A stretch of DNA of 64,000 nt, from contig OY969891.1 of assembly GCA_963704355.1 (NCBI GenBank), forward strand, positions 186,001 through 250,000. Reading direction: 5' to 3'. The notes below the pieces were generated by a model. That model was not told the DNA's origin. It searched no databases and saw nothing but the letters and a program-made list of their open reading frames with translations. Position numbers and translations under genes: made by a program. This DNA is from Bog-473 sp963704355. GTDB taxonomy: Bacteria; Actinomycetota; Acidimicrobiia; Acidimicrobiales; RAAP-2. Of the stretch, positions 9,844-17,858 are shown piece after piece; the first letter of the stretch is position 1; the number at the start of each line of letters is the position of its first letter.

Positions 9844-11442
9844 GGGATTGGGCTGTGGGTGTCTGCGGCGGTGAGGTCAGGCCCTTCGGCGCCGGTGATG
9901 GTCACCTCGACCAGGCTGCCCGCCTCGAGGTGGGGTGGGAGGTGCACGATGCCGTCGATCTCAGGAGCCTCGTGCACAGTGCGGCCTATGCCGGGCGCGT
10001 CGACGAGGACCTGTTGCGTCGTCCCGACGAGGGCGTCGCGCTTCGCCGCCGTGATGGAGTCCTGTAGCTCGGCGCACTCGCGCAAGCGCTCGAGCGCGAG
10101 CTCGGGTACGACCTGGTCGGTCAGGCCCGCCGCGTACGTGCCTTCCTCATTGGAGAAGGTGAAGAAGCCGGCCCAGTCGAGTTGGGCTCCATCGATGAAC
10201 TGGAGGAGGAGGTCGTGGTCGCGCTCGGTCTCGCCCGGGTAACCGAGGATGAAGGAGGAGCGGAAGGTGGCATCGGGAGCGGCTCTGCGGATGTCGTCGA
10301 TGCGCCGGAGGAACTTCTCGCCGTCGCCCCAGCGCCGCATGCGGACCAGGTGGGGACGCGAGACGTGCTGGAGCGACAGATCGAAGTAGGGGACGCCGGT
10401 CTGCAGCACCGCGTCGATGAGCTCGTCGGTAAGCCCCGAGGGGTAGAGGTAGAGGAGGCGGGTGCGGTCGACCCGGGCCGAGACGGCTCGGGTGAGGGCG
10501 GCGATGGGTGAGTGGAAGGTGCGGGTGTTCGCGTTGTCATTGGCGGCGGTGTCGGCGCGAGCGGCGCCCGTCTTGGCCGCTGGTCCCGTGCGGTCGCGCC
10601 CGTACGAGGCGAGGTCCTGCGCGACCAGGACGATTCTCGCGGAGGGGAGGGGCGGCCTCGTTGCCGGAGCGATCGCTGTGGTGCGCGCACAGGGCGTCGA
10701 CCTCGGCCAGGATCTCGCCGGAAGTCCGCGAACGCTGCTTGCCCCGGAACGAGGGAATGGCGCAGAAGCCGCAAATTCGGTCACAGCCCTCGGCGACTTT
10801 CACGTAAGCCCAGGGCGCGCGGGCGGCGGGGCGGGGCAACTCGAGGAGGTCGAAGCCGGCCGAGGGTCCCGGTGATGTCTCTGAGGAGCGCCCCGTTGAT
10901 GTCTCTGAGGAGCGCCCCGTTGATGTCTCTGAAGAGCGCCCCGTTGATGTCTCTGAAGAGCGCCCCGTTGATGTCTCTGAAGAGCCCCCCGTTGATGTCT
11001 CTGAAAACTGTAAACGAACCTGCTTAGAGTTTTGGGAGACATCACGCCCGGGGACACTGATCGTCCTGGTCGCGCCCAGGGCCACGGGGACGGCAGGCGA
11101 CTCCGGAAGGGGGATGAGGTCATGACCGAAGCCCGCGACCAGATCGACTTCGGGCAACTCGTCGCGAAGCTCGTCGCCGTAGCGCTCGGCCAGGCACCCG
11201 GTAACGACCAGACGGGCGCCGGGGCGGCGCCGCTCAGCCAGGCTGAGAATGGTCTCGATCGACTCCTGACGCGCCGCCTCTATGAAGGCGCAGGTGTTCA
11301 CGACCACGAGGTCGGCATCGCCGGGATCCGTGACGCAGCCGTACCCCTGCGCATCGAGGTACCCCTCGAGCTTGTCGGAGTCCACCTGGTTCTTCGGGCA
11401 TCCCAGGGTCTGCATGTAGTAGCGACCCACGACTTTGCACAC
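9840..11442 (-). CDS. rimO: ribosomal protein S12 methylthiotransferase RimO, frameshifted and with repeat insertion
   Basis: RimO is a radical-SAM enzyme that methylthiolates an Asp of ribosomal protein S12. The N-terminal UPF0004 domain (YYMQTLGCPKNQVDSDKLEG, VVNTCAFIEAA, VVTGCLAERYG) and the radical-SAM cluster motif CDRICGFCAIPSFRGKQRSR are in one frame from GTG 11442, which follows GAGGAG. The rest (IVLVAQDLASYGRD, TGVPYFDLSLQHVS, GYPGETERD, C-terminal TRAM domain) is one frame away. Deleting one T of the TT at 10634-10635 gives LREIVLVAQDLASYG and one intact protein. A six-fold 8-residue repeat (SSETSTGR) sits between the two domains and is absent from ordinary RimO. The TGA overlaps the pgsA ATG. 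Confidence 0.85.
10874..11010 (-). repeat. 24-bp in-frame tandem repeat inside rimO
   Basis: Five full 24-bp units starting at 10874, 10898, 10922, 10946 and 10970, and a sixth partial unit from 10994, follow each other with only a few base changes. Because 24 is a multiple of three, the repeat stays in frame and encodes an 8-residue unit (SSETSTGR) in the linker between the UPF0004 and radical-SAM domains. It is a minisatellite, likely variable in copy number between strains. Confidence 0.93.
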
Positions 11443-11553
11443 ACTCCTCGCACCAAGGCCGAAGCCCGCCGACGCCAGGGCGACGGGACACGGCGGGCCC
11501 GCCGTGGCGGGCCCACGTTCCGGAACCTCCGGCACCTCGTGCCCAGCTCCGAG

Positions 11554-11642
11554 CGGAGAGGGAGGGATTTGAACCCTCGGACCCGGTTACCCAGGTCAAC
11601 TCATTAGCAGTGAGTCCGATTCGGCCGCTCTCGCACCTCTCC
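11554..11642 (-). tRNA. tRNA-Ser (anticodon GCT)
   Basis: Read on the minus strand, the 7-bp acceptor stem GGAGAGG (11636-11642) pairs with CCTCTCC (11555-11561). The anticodon loop reads CTGCTAA with anticodon GCT. A long variable arm typical of tRNA-Ser follows, and the T arm contains GGGTTCAAATCCC. The discriminator base is G and no CCA is encoded. It decodes AGC/AGU codons. Its first 39 nt are duplicated exactly at 12657-12695. Confidence 0.93.
11604..11642 (-). repeat. direct repeat copy 1 (att-like), 5' half of tRNA-Ser
   Basis: These 39 bp, spanning the 5' end of the tRNA through the anticodon and the two bases after it, are identical to 12657-12695 in the same orientation, 1,053 bp away. 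An exact duplication of a tRNA half is the usual trace of site-specific integration into a tRNA gene. The enclosed segment carries the MNT/HEPN pair; no integrase gene remains. Confidence 0.8.
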
Positions 11643-11846
11643 CAGGGCTTTCGCGAGCGCCGTCCGGAGTCTTGTCCATAATTCGCCGGCGAAAATCCTG
11701 TGCCGGACAAGCCTACGTGACGCTCGGGTCGAGGTTGGGCGGCAACAGCTCGGGCAAAGGTCCCGCTCGGGTTCGCGCCCATTGGGGCAGGCACCGGCGC
11801 ACCGACCCTCTGGACGTTCGGGAACTCAGATGCCGGACCGGCTTCG

Positions 11847-12226
11847 CTAAAGACCGAGCCCCGGACCTTCCATCTCGATGCCGATCTCTGGGTGCTGCGA
11901 TCGCCACCGCTCGATGGCCAGCCCGAGCTTCGGCACGTCGTGCTGCAGGGTCTGCCAGACGATGCGGTAGTCGACTGCGTGATAGACGTGATCGACGACG
12001 ATGCGCATGCCGCGGACCTCGTCCCATGGAATGTCGGGTGTCTCCCGGATGACCTCCTCCGGCAACTTCGAAGCCACGTCGCCGATCCGGCCGATGACGG
12101 CTTCACCCGCGACCTCAGAGGTCGTTCGGTCTCCCACCGGTCGTGTCCGCACCCGACGATTTCTGCACCGGCATCGACCGCCTCGTTCAGGTCGGCGAGG
12201 AGGTCCGGCAGCCTCCGCGGCGCCAT
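11847..12226 (-). pseudogene. HepT-like (DUF86) HEPN toxin, probably frameshifted
   Basis: The part from about 12130 to the stop encodes the conserved DUF86/HepT pattern: AVIGRIGDVASKLPEE, PWDEVRGMRIVVDHVYHAVDYRIVWQTLQHDVPKL. It includes R-x4-H-x-Y, the HEPN ribonuclease/AMPylation-target motif. The start that fits an operon is ATG 12226, which overlaps the TGA of the nucleotidyltransferase gene (ATGA) and opens with RRLPDLLADLNEAVDAGAEIV, a plausible HEPN helix 1, in another frame. The 380-bp span is not a multiple of three, so one base appears lost around 12120-12150. A shorter version starting at GTG 12152 in the second frame is also possible. Confidence 0.6.
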
Positions 12227-12519
12227 CAGAGTTCTATGGCTTGGCGGACGATGCCCTCGTGCCTCGGCTGCAACCCACCGGCCGAGATCACGTCCACCCC
12301 GACGCCCAGGAGGCGTTCGAGGTCGAGGACGAGGCCGACCTGATCGAGCGCCGAGGCGTCGGGCTCGAAGTCGACGAGGAAGTCGACGTCGCTCTCAGGA
12401 CTCGAGCTGCCACCAGCGACCGAGCCGAAGATCCGGACGCGCTTCGCCTTCCTGGCATGCGCCAGCTCGAGGATCCTGCTGCGCTTTGACATCACCTCGA
12501 CGAGGGTCATGCGGTCCAT
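12226..12519 (-). CDS. MNT-type minimal nucleotidyltransferase (MntA-like antitoxin)
   Basis: This 97-residue minimal nucleotidyltransferase carries the polymerase-beta-like motif FGSVAGGSSSPESDVDFLVDF, that is G-S followed by D-x-D metal ligands. Family members AMPylate and neutralise the neighbouring HEPN toxin. Its TGA overlaps the start of the HepT-like gene. Upstream, the ATGGACAA / GGGACAATGGACC repeats on the minus strand just before the start could be an autoregulatory site. The pair lies inside the 1-kb segment bracketed by the tRNA-Ser repeats. Confidence 0.8.
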   Translation of the reverse strand: MDRMTLVEVMSKRSRILELAHARKAKRVRIFGSVAGGSSSPESDVDFLVDFEPDASALDQVGLVLDLERLLGVGVDVISAGGLQPRHEGIVRQAIEL

Positions 12520-12656
12520 TGTCCCAAATGGTTGTCCATAATCCTGTCCAGAAACTCAGCCGGAACGTTCCGGGCCACGTGGACGCACTGGACGTGCTCC
12601 CAGATCAGAACGGTCTCGGCAGAGCGCGGATGTCGAGGCGGACCCGCTTGCCCGGG

Positions 12657-12695
12657 TTAGCAGTGAGTCCGATTCGGCCGCTCTCGCACCTCTCC
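12657..12695 (-). repeat. direct repeat copy 2: 5' tRNA-Ser fragment
   Basis: Exact 39-bp copy of the first 39 nt of tRNA-Ser(GCT). It lacks the variable arm, T arm and 3' acceptor strand, so it is not a functional tRNA. It marks the far end of the putative inserted segment. Confidence 0.8.
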
Positions 12696-13233
12696 AGTAG
12701 GAGTTTCGCCAGCAAACCTGGACCGTTGTCCATATTCCGGCCATAGTCGCCGACTAGCTCCGTCCAGAAATCCTACGTGAACGCTCGCCAGGGGTCGGGC
12801 GGGTCTGGCTGTCCCCGGGCAGGACACGGCCACGCACCGCTACCGATTTGGGGCTGGCGGGGCGACCGCCCTGGTGGGGGTTTGTAGGCCGTCCCGGCAA
12901 GGAGGTGAAATGACAGACGACCCTGGCTCTGCTGACGACATCCAGCGTTGGATAGACAGCAGGAGTTGGAGTTGGGCCGACGGAGCATGCCGACCGACAG
13001 ATACGAGCACCGGGACGCCGAGCACCGTGAGCGTCAATATGGACAGAACTGGAAGGAGAAGGCCATGGGATCGAGCGTCGTTGCTGCCACGCCGACGTAT
13101 GGGGAACGAGCGGACTTTCTCCCACTTGCTGAGGACACGGATGCAGCCGCGCCCAAATTGGCCGTGCAACTTTCCGAGTGGGGCCGAGCGGGAGCGATGC
13201 TCCACAATCGGGTCGCCTCGAGGACGCCGGGCT
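12696..13233 (+). other. non-coding stretch beside the tRNA island
   Basis: No reading frame here has convincing protein character; the open frames are short and compositionally odd. The only notable elements are the third copy of TTGTCCATA (12726-12734; others at 11672 and 12532) close to the tRNA fragment, and an AGGAGG-like sequence near 12900. The segment looks like debris between the inserted TA module and the GH15 remnant. Confidence 0.5.
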
Positions 13234-13455
13234 GACTTCTCGAAGATGCTCACCTACGCGAATCACCTGGGCCACTATTCACAGGAGGTCGACTCCACCG
13301 GTGAGCCGATCGGGAACTTTCCCGAGGCGTTCACCCACCTGGCGCTCATCCCCGCTGCGCTGAACCTCGATCGACAACTCGATGGTCGATCGGGCGATCT
13401 CGCGCAACTCAGAAGCCCCACTGGGTCGGTAGTGAGAAAGATGGGGAAGAGCTGA
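13234..13455 (+). pseudogene. C-terminal remnant of glycoside hydrolase family 15
   Basis: About 70 codons reading KMLTYANHLGHYSQEVD, GNFPEAFTHLALIPAALNLDRQL match the C-terminal end of GH15 glucoamylase/trehalase-type proteins, in which the NFPQAFTH-like block is conserved. The catalytic (alpha/alpha)6 barrel that should precede it (about 500 residues) is absent. The frame upstream has no similarity. It is therefore a truncated remnant, consistent with deletion near the tRNA-associated insertion. It ends 3 bp before the MFS gene. Confidence 0.7.
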
Positions 13456-13458
13456 GCC

Positions 13459-14859
13459 ATGACGAACCCCGTTGAGACCGGAAGGATGGCTCCGTCACTG
13501 CGGCGCATGCTGCTCCCACTTGCGCTGGCCCAGTTCATCTGCAGCTTTGCCGGCTCCAACATGAACGTCATGATCAATGACATCAGCCGGGATCTGCACA
13601 CCACGGTCCAAGGCGTCCAGATCGCGATCACTCTCTTCTTGCTTGTCATGGCGGCCCTCATGATCCCTGGCGGCAAGCTGACCGATCGATGGGGCCGAAA
13701 GCGCTGCTTCACGATGGGACTCTCCATCTACGCGGTAGGCGCGGTGCTCAGTGCAGTCGCCCCCGGCTTGGGCGTCTTGATCCTTGGGAACTCGATCCTC
13801 GAAGGAGTGGGGACGGCATTGCTCATTCCCCCCGTGTACATCCTCACGACCATGCTCTTCCACGACCTCAGGTCTCGGGCCCAGGCGTTCGGCATCATCA
13901 GCGGAATGGGCGGAATCGGCGCCGCCACCGGTCCCCTTATCGGAGGATTCATTACCACGACCATCACTTGGCGCGCTGCCTTCGTCTTTCAAGCCATCGT
14001 GGTCGTCCTTATCGTCTTCCTCAGTCGACGCATCCACGATCCGCTGCCAGCCGATCCCACTCGCCCGTTTGACACGGTAGGGGCGATCCTGTCGGCGACT
14101 GGACTGGTGACACTGGTCGTGGGAATCATGGCGGCCGACAACAACCTTCTTGTGTGCGCGCTCCTCATCCTTGCCGGGGCGCTCGTCATCTTCGGCTTCT
14201 TCGCCTGGATTCGGAGCCGTGAGCGTGCCGGTAAAGAGGCGCTGCTCTCGACCAAGCTCTTCCGTAACCGCACGTCGAACCTCGGGCTCGTGACGCAGAA
14301 CGTGCAGTGGCTGATGCTCATGGGAACGTCCTTCGTCGTTTCCGCTTATCTCCAAGTGGTACGGGGGTACAGTGCCATCAAGACCGGCGTGATCTTCACC
14401 GCTGCCACTTTGGGCATCTTGGTGTCCTCGCTTGCTGCCGGCGCACTGGCGAAGCGCTTCCAGCAGCGAACGTTGATCCTGATCGGCTTTGTCACCACCA
14501 TTGCCGGAGTCGTTTTCCTTCTGCTGATCGTCAAGCACTCGCCGAGCGAATGGGCCTTCGCACCCGGGCTGCTCCTCATCGGGTTGGGCCTTGGGGTGAT
14601 GCTCACTCCCTCGGTGAATGTGGTCCAGTCGGCCTTTCCAGAGGATCAGCAAAGCGAAATTTCGGGGCTGTCCCGCTGTGTGTCGAACCTGGGCTCGTCG
14701 TTGGGCACAGCCATCGCCGGCACCATTCTCATATCTGGACTGACTGACCCGACGCGGTCGTATGCCCTTGCCATGATTGTGGTCGCAGTTGTCGGTTTTG
14801 TCGGCCTTGGGGTCACGATGTTCCTCCGCAATCCAGAGTCCGCAGCTGCGTCGCGATGA
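13459..14859 (+). CDS. MFS transporter, DHA2 (EmrB/QacA) drug efflux type
   Basis: This 466-residue polytopic protein begins with a cytoplasmic tail, then LPLALAQFICSFAGSNMNVMINDI (TM1 with the N-x2-I-N-D-I type motif of proton antiporters). The motif-A loop is GGKLTDRWGRKR, and motif C is ISGMGGIGAATGPLIGG in TM5. About 12-14 hydrophobic segments follow. DHA2 members export drugs or metabolites in exchange for protons. The GTG/ATG codons are few at the start; ATG 13459 has GGGGAAGAG upstream. The substrate is not predictable. Codon use is slightly less GC-biased than the flanking housekeeping genes, which may indicate later acquisition. Confidence 0.88.
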   Translation: MTNPVETGRMAPSLRRMLLPLALAQFICSFAGSNMNVMINDISRDLHTTVQGVQIAITLFLLVMAALMIPGGKLTDRWGRKRCFTMGLSIYAVGAVLSAVAPGLGVLILGNSILEGVGTALLIPPVYILTTMLFHDLRSRAQAFGIISGMGGIGAATGPLIGGFITTTITWRAAFVFQAIVVVLIVFLSRRIHDPLPADPTRPFDTVGAILSATGLVTLVVGIMAADNNLLVCALLILAGALVIFGFFAWIRSRERAGKEALLSTKLFRNRTSNLGLVTQNVQWLMLMGTSFVVSAYLQVVRGYSAIKTGVIFTAATLGILVSSLAAGALAKRFQQRTLILIGFVTTIAGVVFLLLIVKHSPSEWAFAPGLLLIGLGLGVMLTPSVNVVQSAFPEDQQSEISGLSRCVSNLGSSLGTAIAGTILISGLTDPTRSYALAMIVVAVVGFVGLGVTMFLRNPESAAASR

Positions 14860-15012
14860 GCTACTGGGAATGGCGATCGTGATCTTCGAGTCGGTCCTCC
14901 AGCATCATCACTGCTTGAACTGAAGATCCCTCGACGCAGTCCGGACGCTGGAAAGAGGCGGGAACGAAGGGACGGGAATGCCGATGGCATTCACCACGTC
15001 ATTGGGGTACCT

Positions 15013-15026
15013 TTCGTCCGGACGAA
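15013..15026. promoter_or_regulatory. 14-bp perfect palindrome upstream of small membrane protein gene
   Basis: TTCGTCCGGACGAA is its own reverse complement and lies 67 bp upstream of ATG 15094 in a 234-bp intergenic region that otherwise shows no gene. It is a candidate operator for the 15094-15915 gene pair. Confidence 0.4.
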
Positions 15027-15093
15027 GGTTCTCGAGTCCTGAACCAATCCCGCATCGGACATGGCTTTGGTCCGAATTAAAGGTGGCTTAGAC

Positions 15094-15459
15094 ATGACCA
15101 CGGTTGATGAAGGTGACTCGTCGGGCGCCATCGATCGAGATCCTCCGACTTTTGAAGAACACGAAGACTCCGTGAACGTGCTGGCGGTTGCCTCGATCGC
15201 ATTGTCCGGAATGGGATTCCTCACCCTGCTTCGATTGGCCGACAGGAGATACCGGGCTCCGGCGAGCGCACTCGGCCTGTTTTTCATAACTTCGATTGCC
15301 ACAATGACCGGCACCGTGTTCGGTCTTGTGGCGGCACGTCAGGCGAGCGACTCGGAGCAACCCGGCAGGGGGTTGCTTCTCGGAGCCTCGGGCGCCGTGC
15401 TCGGTATCATCACGACACTCATGAACATCAAGTGGATGAGAACGAGGCGCCGCCTCTAG
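15094..15459 (+). CDS. small membrane protein with two hydrophobic segments
   Basis: This 121-residue protein has a hydrophilic acidic N-terminus (about 25 residues), then VLAVASIALSGMGFLTLLRLA, a second hydrophobic stretch LGLFFITSIATMTGTVFGLVAA, and GRGLLLGASGAVLGIITTLM before a basic tail (RTRRRL). I chose ATG 15094 because AGGTGG lies at the correct distance; an in-frame ATG at 15061 lacks one. The pattern resembles DUF4190-like or DUF308-like small membrane proteins of actinobacteria, but I do not recognise a specific family. The neighbouring SHOCT gene begins 48 bp downstream. Confidence 0.65.
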   Translation: MTTVDEGDSSGAIDRDPPTFEEHEDSVNVLAVASIALSGMGFLTLLRLADRRYRAPASALGLFFITSIATMTGTVFGLVAARQASDSEQPGRGLLLGASGAVLGIITTLMNIKWMRTRRRL

Positions 15460-15507
15460 CGCTGTGGTACGCCAGTCGCAAATCACATAGTGACAGAAGG
15501 AGAACAA

Positions 15508-15915
15508 ATGCTTGTCGCCAGCTACCAATACCCGATCCTCGACTTCTTCCTGACGATGCTGTACTTCTTCCTCTTCGTCATCTGGATCTGGCTGCTGATC
15601 ACGGTGTTTATCGACATCTTCCGCAGTCAGGACATGGGTGGGTGGGCGAAAGCGCTGTGGCTCATCTTTGTGATCATCCTGCCCTTCCTCGGCGTGTTTG
15701 TGTACTTGATCGCGCGGGGCGGCAAGATGCACGAGCGGGGGGCTCGTGATGCCGCGCAACAGCAGAAAGCATTCGATCAGTACGTCCGCCAAACGGCGGG
15801 AGCGAGCGGCGACACCGCCGCCGACCAGCTCTCCAAGCTGGCGGACCTCAAGTCGCAGGGCGTCATCACCGACGCCGAGTTCGAGGCGCAGAAGTCGAAG
15901 ATCCTGTCGCCCTGA
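15508..15915 (+). CDS. PLDc_N-SHOCT membrane protein
   Basis: The 135-residue product has two transmembrane segments in the PLDc_N arrangement (FLTMLYFFLFVIWIWLLITVFIDIFR, then LIFVIILPFLGVFVYLIARG). A C-terminal SHOCT motif follows: DQLSKLADLKSQGVITDAEFEAQKSKIL. SHOCT domains are short C-terminal oligomerisation helices. The ATG at 15508 has a strong GAAGGAG Shine-Dalgarno, so the GTG at 15490 was not used. Such proteins are common in actinobacteria; many are annotated as hypothetical. Function unknown, probably membrane-associated scaffold. Confidence 0.85.
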   Translation: MLVASYQYPILDFFLTMLYFFLFVIWIWLLITVFIDIFRSQDMGGWAKALWLIFVIILPFLGVFVYLIARGGKMHERGARDAAQQQKAFDQYVRQTAGASGDTAADQLSKLADLKSQGVITDAEFEAQKSKILSP

Positions 15916-15951
15916 ACCGCCGGGCCACGACCCGCGCCGCTGTTCCAATAA

Positions 15952-15969
15952 GCCTGGGGTGGGCCAGGC
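15952..15969. terminator. short hairpin between convergent genes
   Basis: GCCTGG and CCAGGC form a perfect 6-bp stem with a 6-nt loop between the SHOCT gene and the SulP gene, which converge here. No T-run follows, so it is only a possible terminator. Confidence 0.3.
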
Positions 15970-15980
15970 GCCCTTCAGCG

Positions 15981-17663
15981 TCAAGCCTCCCCGACGGCCG
16001 CGATGGCGGCGTCAAGCGTGGGATAGAAGCGGTCACGATCGAGCGTCTCGAAGAGACCGTAGCGACGGACCAGATCTTGGAGGCGGGTGCGCATCTCCAC
16101 GAAGGCCATGTGGACGCCCGTGGCATTGAGTTCACGGTCGAGTTGCTCGAGCATCCTCGCTGCTGACACGTCCACGTCGGTCATCGCCTCGCACTGGACG
16201 ACCACCCACGACGGGTGTCGGTCGCGGACAAGGTGACGGATCTGGGTCCGGAACGCTGAACTGTTCGCAAAGAACAGCGGGGCCTCCCAGCGGTAGATCA
16301 CGATCCCCGGGACCTGACGCGCACCGGGATACCGCTCGACGTTGTGCCACCCTTCCAGGCCCTCCACCTCACCTAGGACCGCACCGTGGGGTTGCCAGCT
16401 GCGCCGGAAGAACAGGAGCACCGCGAGCACCACGGCGAGGACGATCCCAGGCAGGACCCCGAGCACGATCACACCCAGGCTGGCGACGACCGACAGGGCG
16501 AGCGCGCTCTTGCGGACCCGGTAGTAGCGCACGAGGGCCTCAAGGTCGAGCAAGGAGAGCGCGGCGGCAATCAGCACGGCGGCCAGGGCGGACTGCGGAA
16601 GGTCGGCGAGCAGGGAGTTGAAGAAAAGCAGGAGCGACACGACGATGCCGGCTCCGACCAACGACGAGAGTTGGGACTTTGCCCCCGCCTGCTCCACGAC
16701 CGCGGTGCGAGACCCGCTGGTCGACACTGCGAAGCCCTGAAGGAGACCCGCCGCAACGTTGGCCGCTCCGATGCCGATCATCTCCTGGTTGGGATCCACC
16801 TCCTCGCCACGGCGGGCTCCGAAGCTCGAGGACGTGGCGATCGTGTCCGCCAGCGAGACGAGCGTGATGCCCAAGGCTGCGACCATTAAGGGTCCGACAT
16901 CAGCGACCTTCGTCCAGGGGAGCGACGGCCTCGGGACCCCCTTGGGGAGCGTTCCCACGGTCGACACTCCATGCGCGTGCAGGTCGAAGATGGCGGAAAG
17001 GACGGTGGCGACGACGATGCCCACGAGGACGGCGGGGACGACCTTCGTGAATCGGGACAGCACCAACAAGATGGCCAACACCAGAAGGCCGATGAGAAGC
17101 GCCGCCCCGACAGTCCCGTCGAGCCCGAGCACGAAGGCCTTGAGCTCGGGACCGAAACCCTCGGCGTCCGTCGAGAACCCGAAGAGTTTGGGCAGCTGGC
17201 CCACAATGATGATGAGGGCGAGACCGTTCATGTAGCCGACCTGCACCTCACTCGAGAGCAGGTCGGCGACGAAGCCGAGGCGTCCGATCCCCAACCCGAT
17301 CTCGATGAGTGCGACGATGACGGCGAGCATCCCGGCCAGCGCGATGGCACGATGCACGTCGCCACCTGCCAGCAGTGGCATAAGGGCGGCGAAGATCATG
17401 GGCGAGATCGAAGAATCCGGACCGAGGACGAGGATCCGGGACGGTCCAAAGACCGCATAGCCGACAAGACATCCGATGGACGTGTACAAGCCGGTCACCG
17501 GGGGGAGCCCAGCCAACTCGGCGTACGCCAATCCTTGCGGCACGAGGATGGCGGCAAGCACGACGCCCGCGACAACATCGGACCGTACCCATCTCCGGTC
17601 GTAGGTCCTCACGGTCCAAAGACCCGGTATCCACTTTGCTATGCCCGAAGGGCCTTCGTCCAC
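15981..17663 (-). CDS. SulP family anion transporter with STAS domain
   Basis: This 560-residue SLC26/SulP transporter has the N-terminal signature (VVLAAILVPQGLAYAELAGLPPVTGLYTS), about 12-14 hydrophobic segments and a characteristic TSGSRTAVVEQAGAKSQLS loop. A cytoplasmic STAS domain of about 120 residues follows, with VVVQCEAMTDVDVSAARMLEQL. Family members carry sulfate, bicarbonate or dicarboxylates; the substrate here is not clear. The GTG at 17663 was chosen as the most upstream start that agrees with typical SulP length. It is divergent from the lipid kinase gene, with about 195 bp in between. Confidence 0.9.
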   Translation of the reverse strand: MDEGPSGIAKWIPGLWTVRTYDRRWVRSDVVAGVVLAAILVPQGLAYAELAGLPPVTGLYTSIGCLVGYAVFGPSRILVLGPDSSISPMIFAALMPLLAGGDVHRAIALAGMLAVIVALIEIGLGIGRLGFVADLLSSEVQVGYMNGLALIIIVGQLPKLFGFSTDAEGFGPELKAFVLGLDGTVGAALLIGLLVLAILLVLSRFTKVVPAVLVGIVVATVLSAIFDLHAHGVSTVGTLPKGVPRPSLPWTKVADVGPLMVAALGITLVSLADTIATSSSFGARRGEEVDPNQEMIGIGAANVAAGLLQGFAVSTSGSRTAVVEQAGAKSQLSSLVGAGIVVSLLLFFNSLLADLPQSALAAVLIAAALSLLDLEALVRYYRVRKSALALSVVASLGVIVLGVLPGIVLAVVLAVLLFFRRSWQPHGAVLGEVEGLEGWHNVERYPGARQVPGIVIYRWEAPLFFANSSAFRTQIRHLVRDRHPSWVVVQCEAMTDVDVSAARMLEQLDRELNATGVHMAFVEMRTRLQDLVRRYGLFETLDRDRFYPTLDAAIAAVGEA

Positions 17664-17858
17664 CGCGCCCCCGATCCACTTGTGACCACATCAGCCATCA
17701 CGCGTTCGACCCGAACCTACAATGCGGTCAATTGGAAGACCAGGGAGGGGTGCCCGTGATCACCACAGCCCAGCGGCATCGGAGGGCCCGCCGTCCTTGT
17801 AGCGCGAGGACGAGAGGGTCGCGTGCTGTGCGCCTGGGTGTGAGGACGGCGGCACCAC

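Noticed and set aside
10874..11010. CRISPR-like array
   Set aside because: Units are contiguous with no spacers and are in frame within rimO.
12657..12695. Second tRNA-Ser gene
   Set aside because: Only the first 39 nt are present; the variable arm, T arm and 3' acceptor strand are missing.
12754..13275. 173-codon minus-strand open frame between the TA pair and the GH15 remnant
   Set aside because: Irregular composition, no similarity, and no ribosome-binding site; treated as non-coding.
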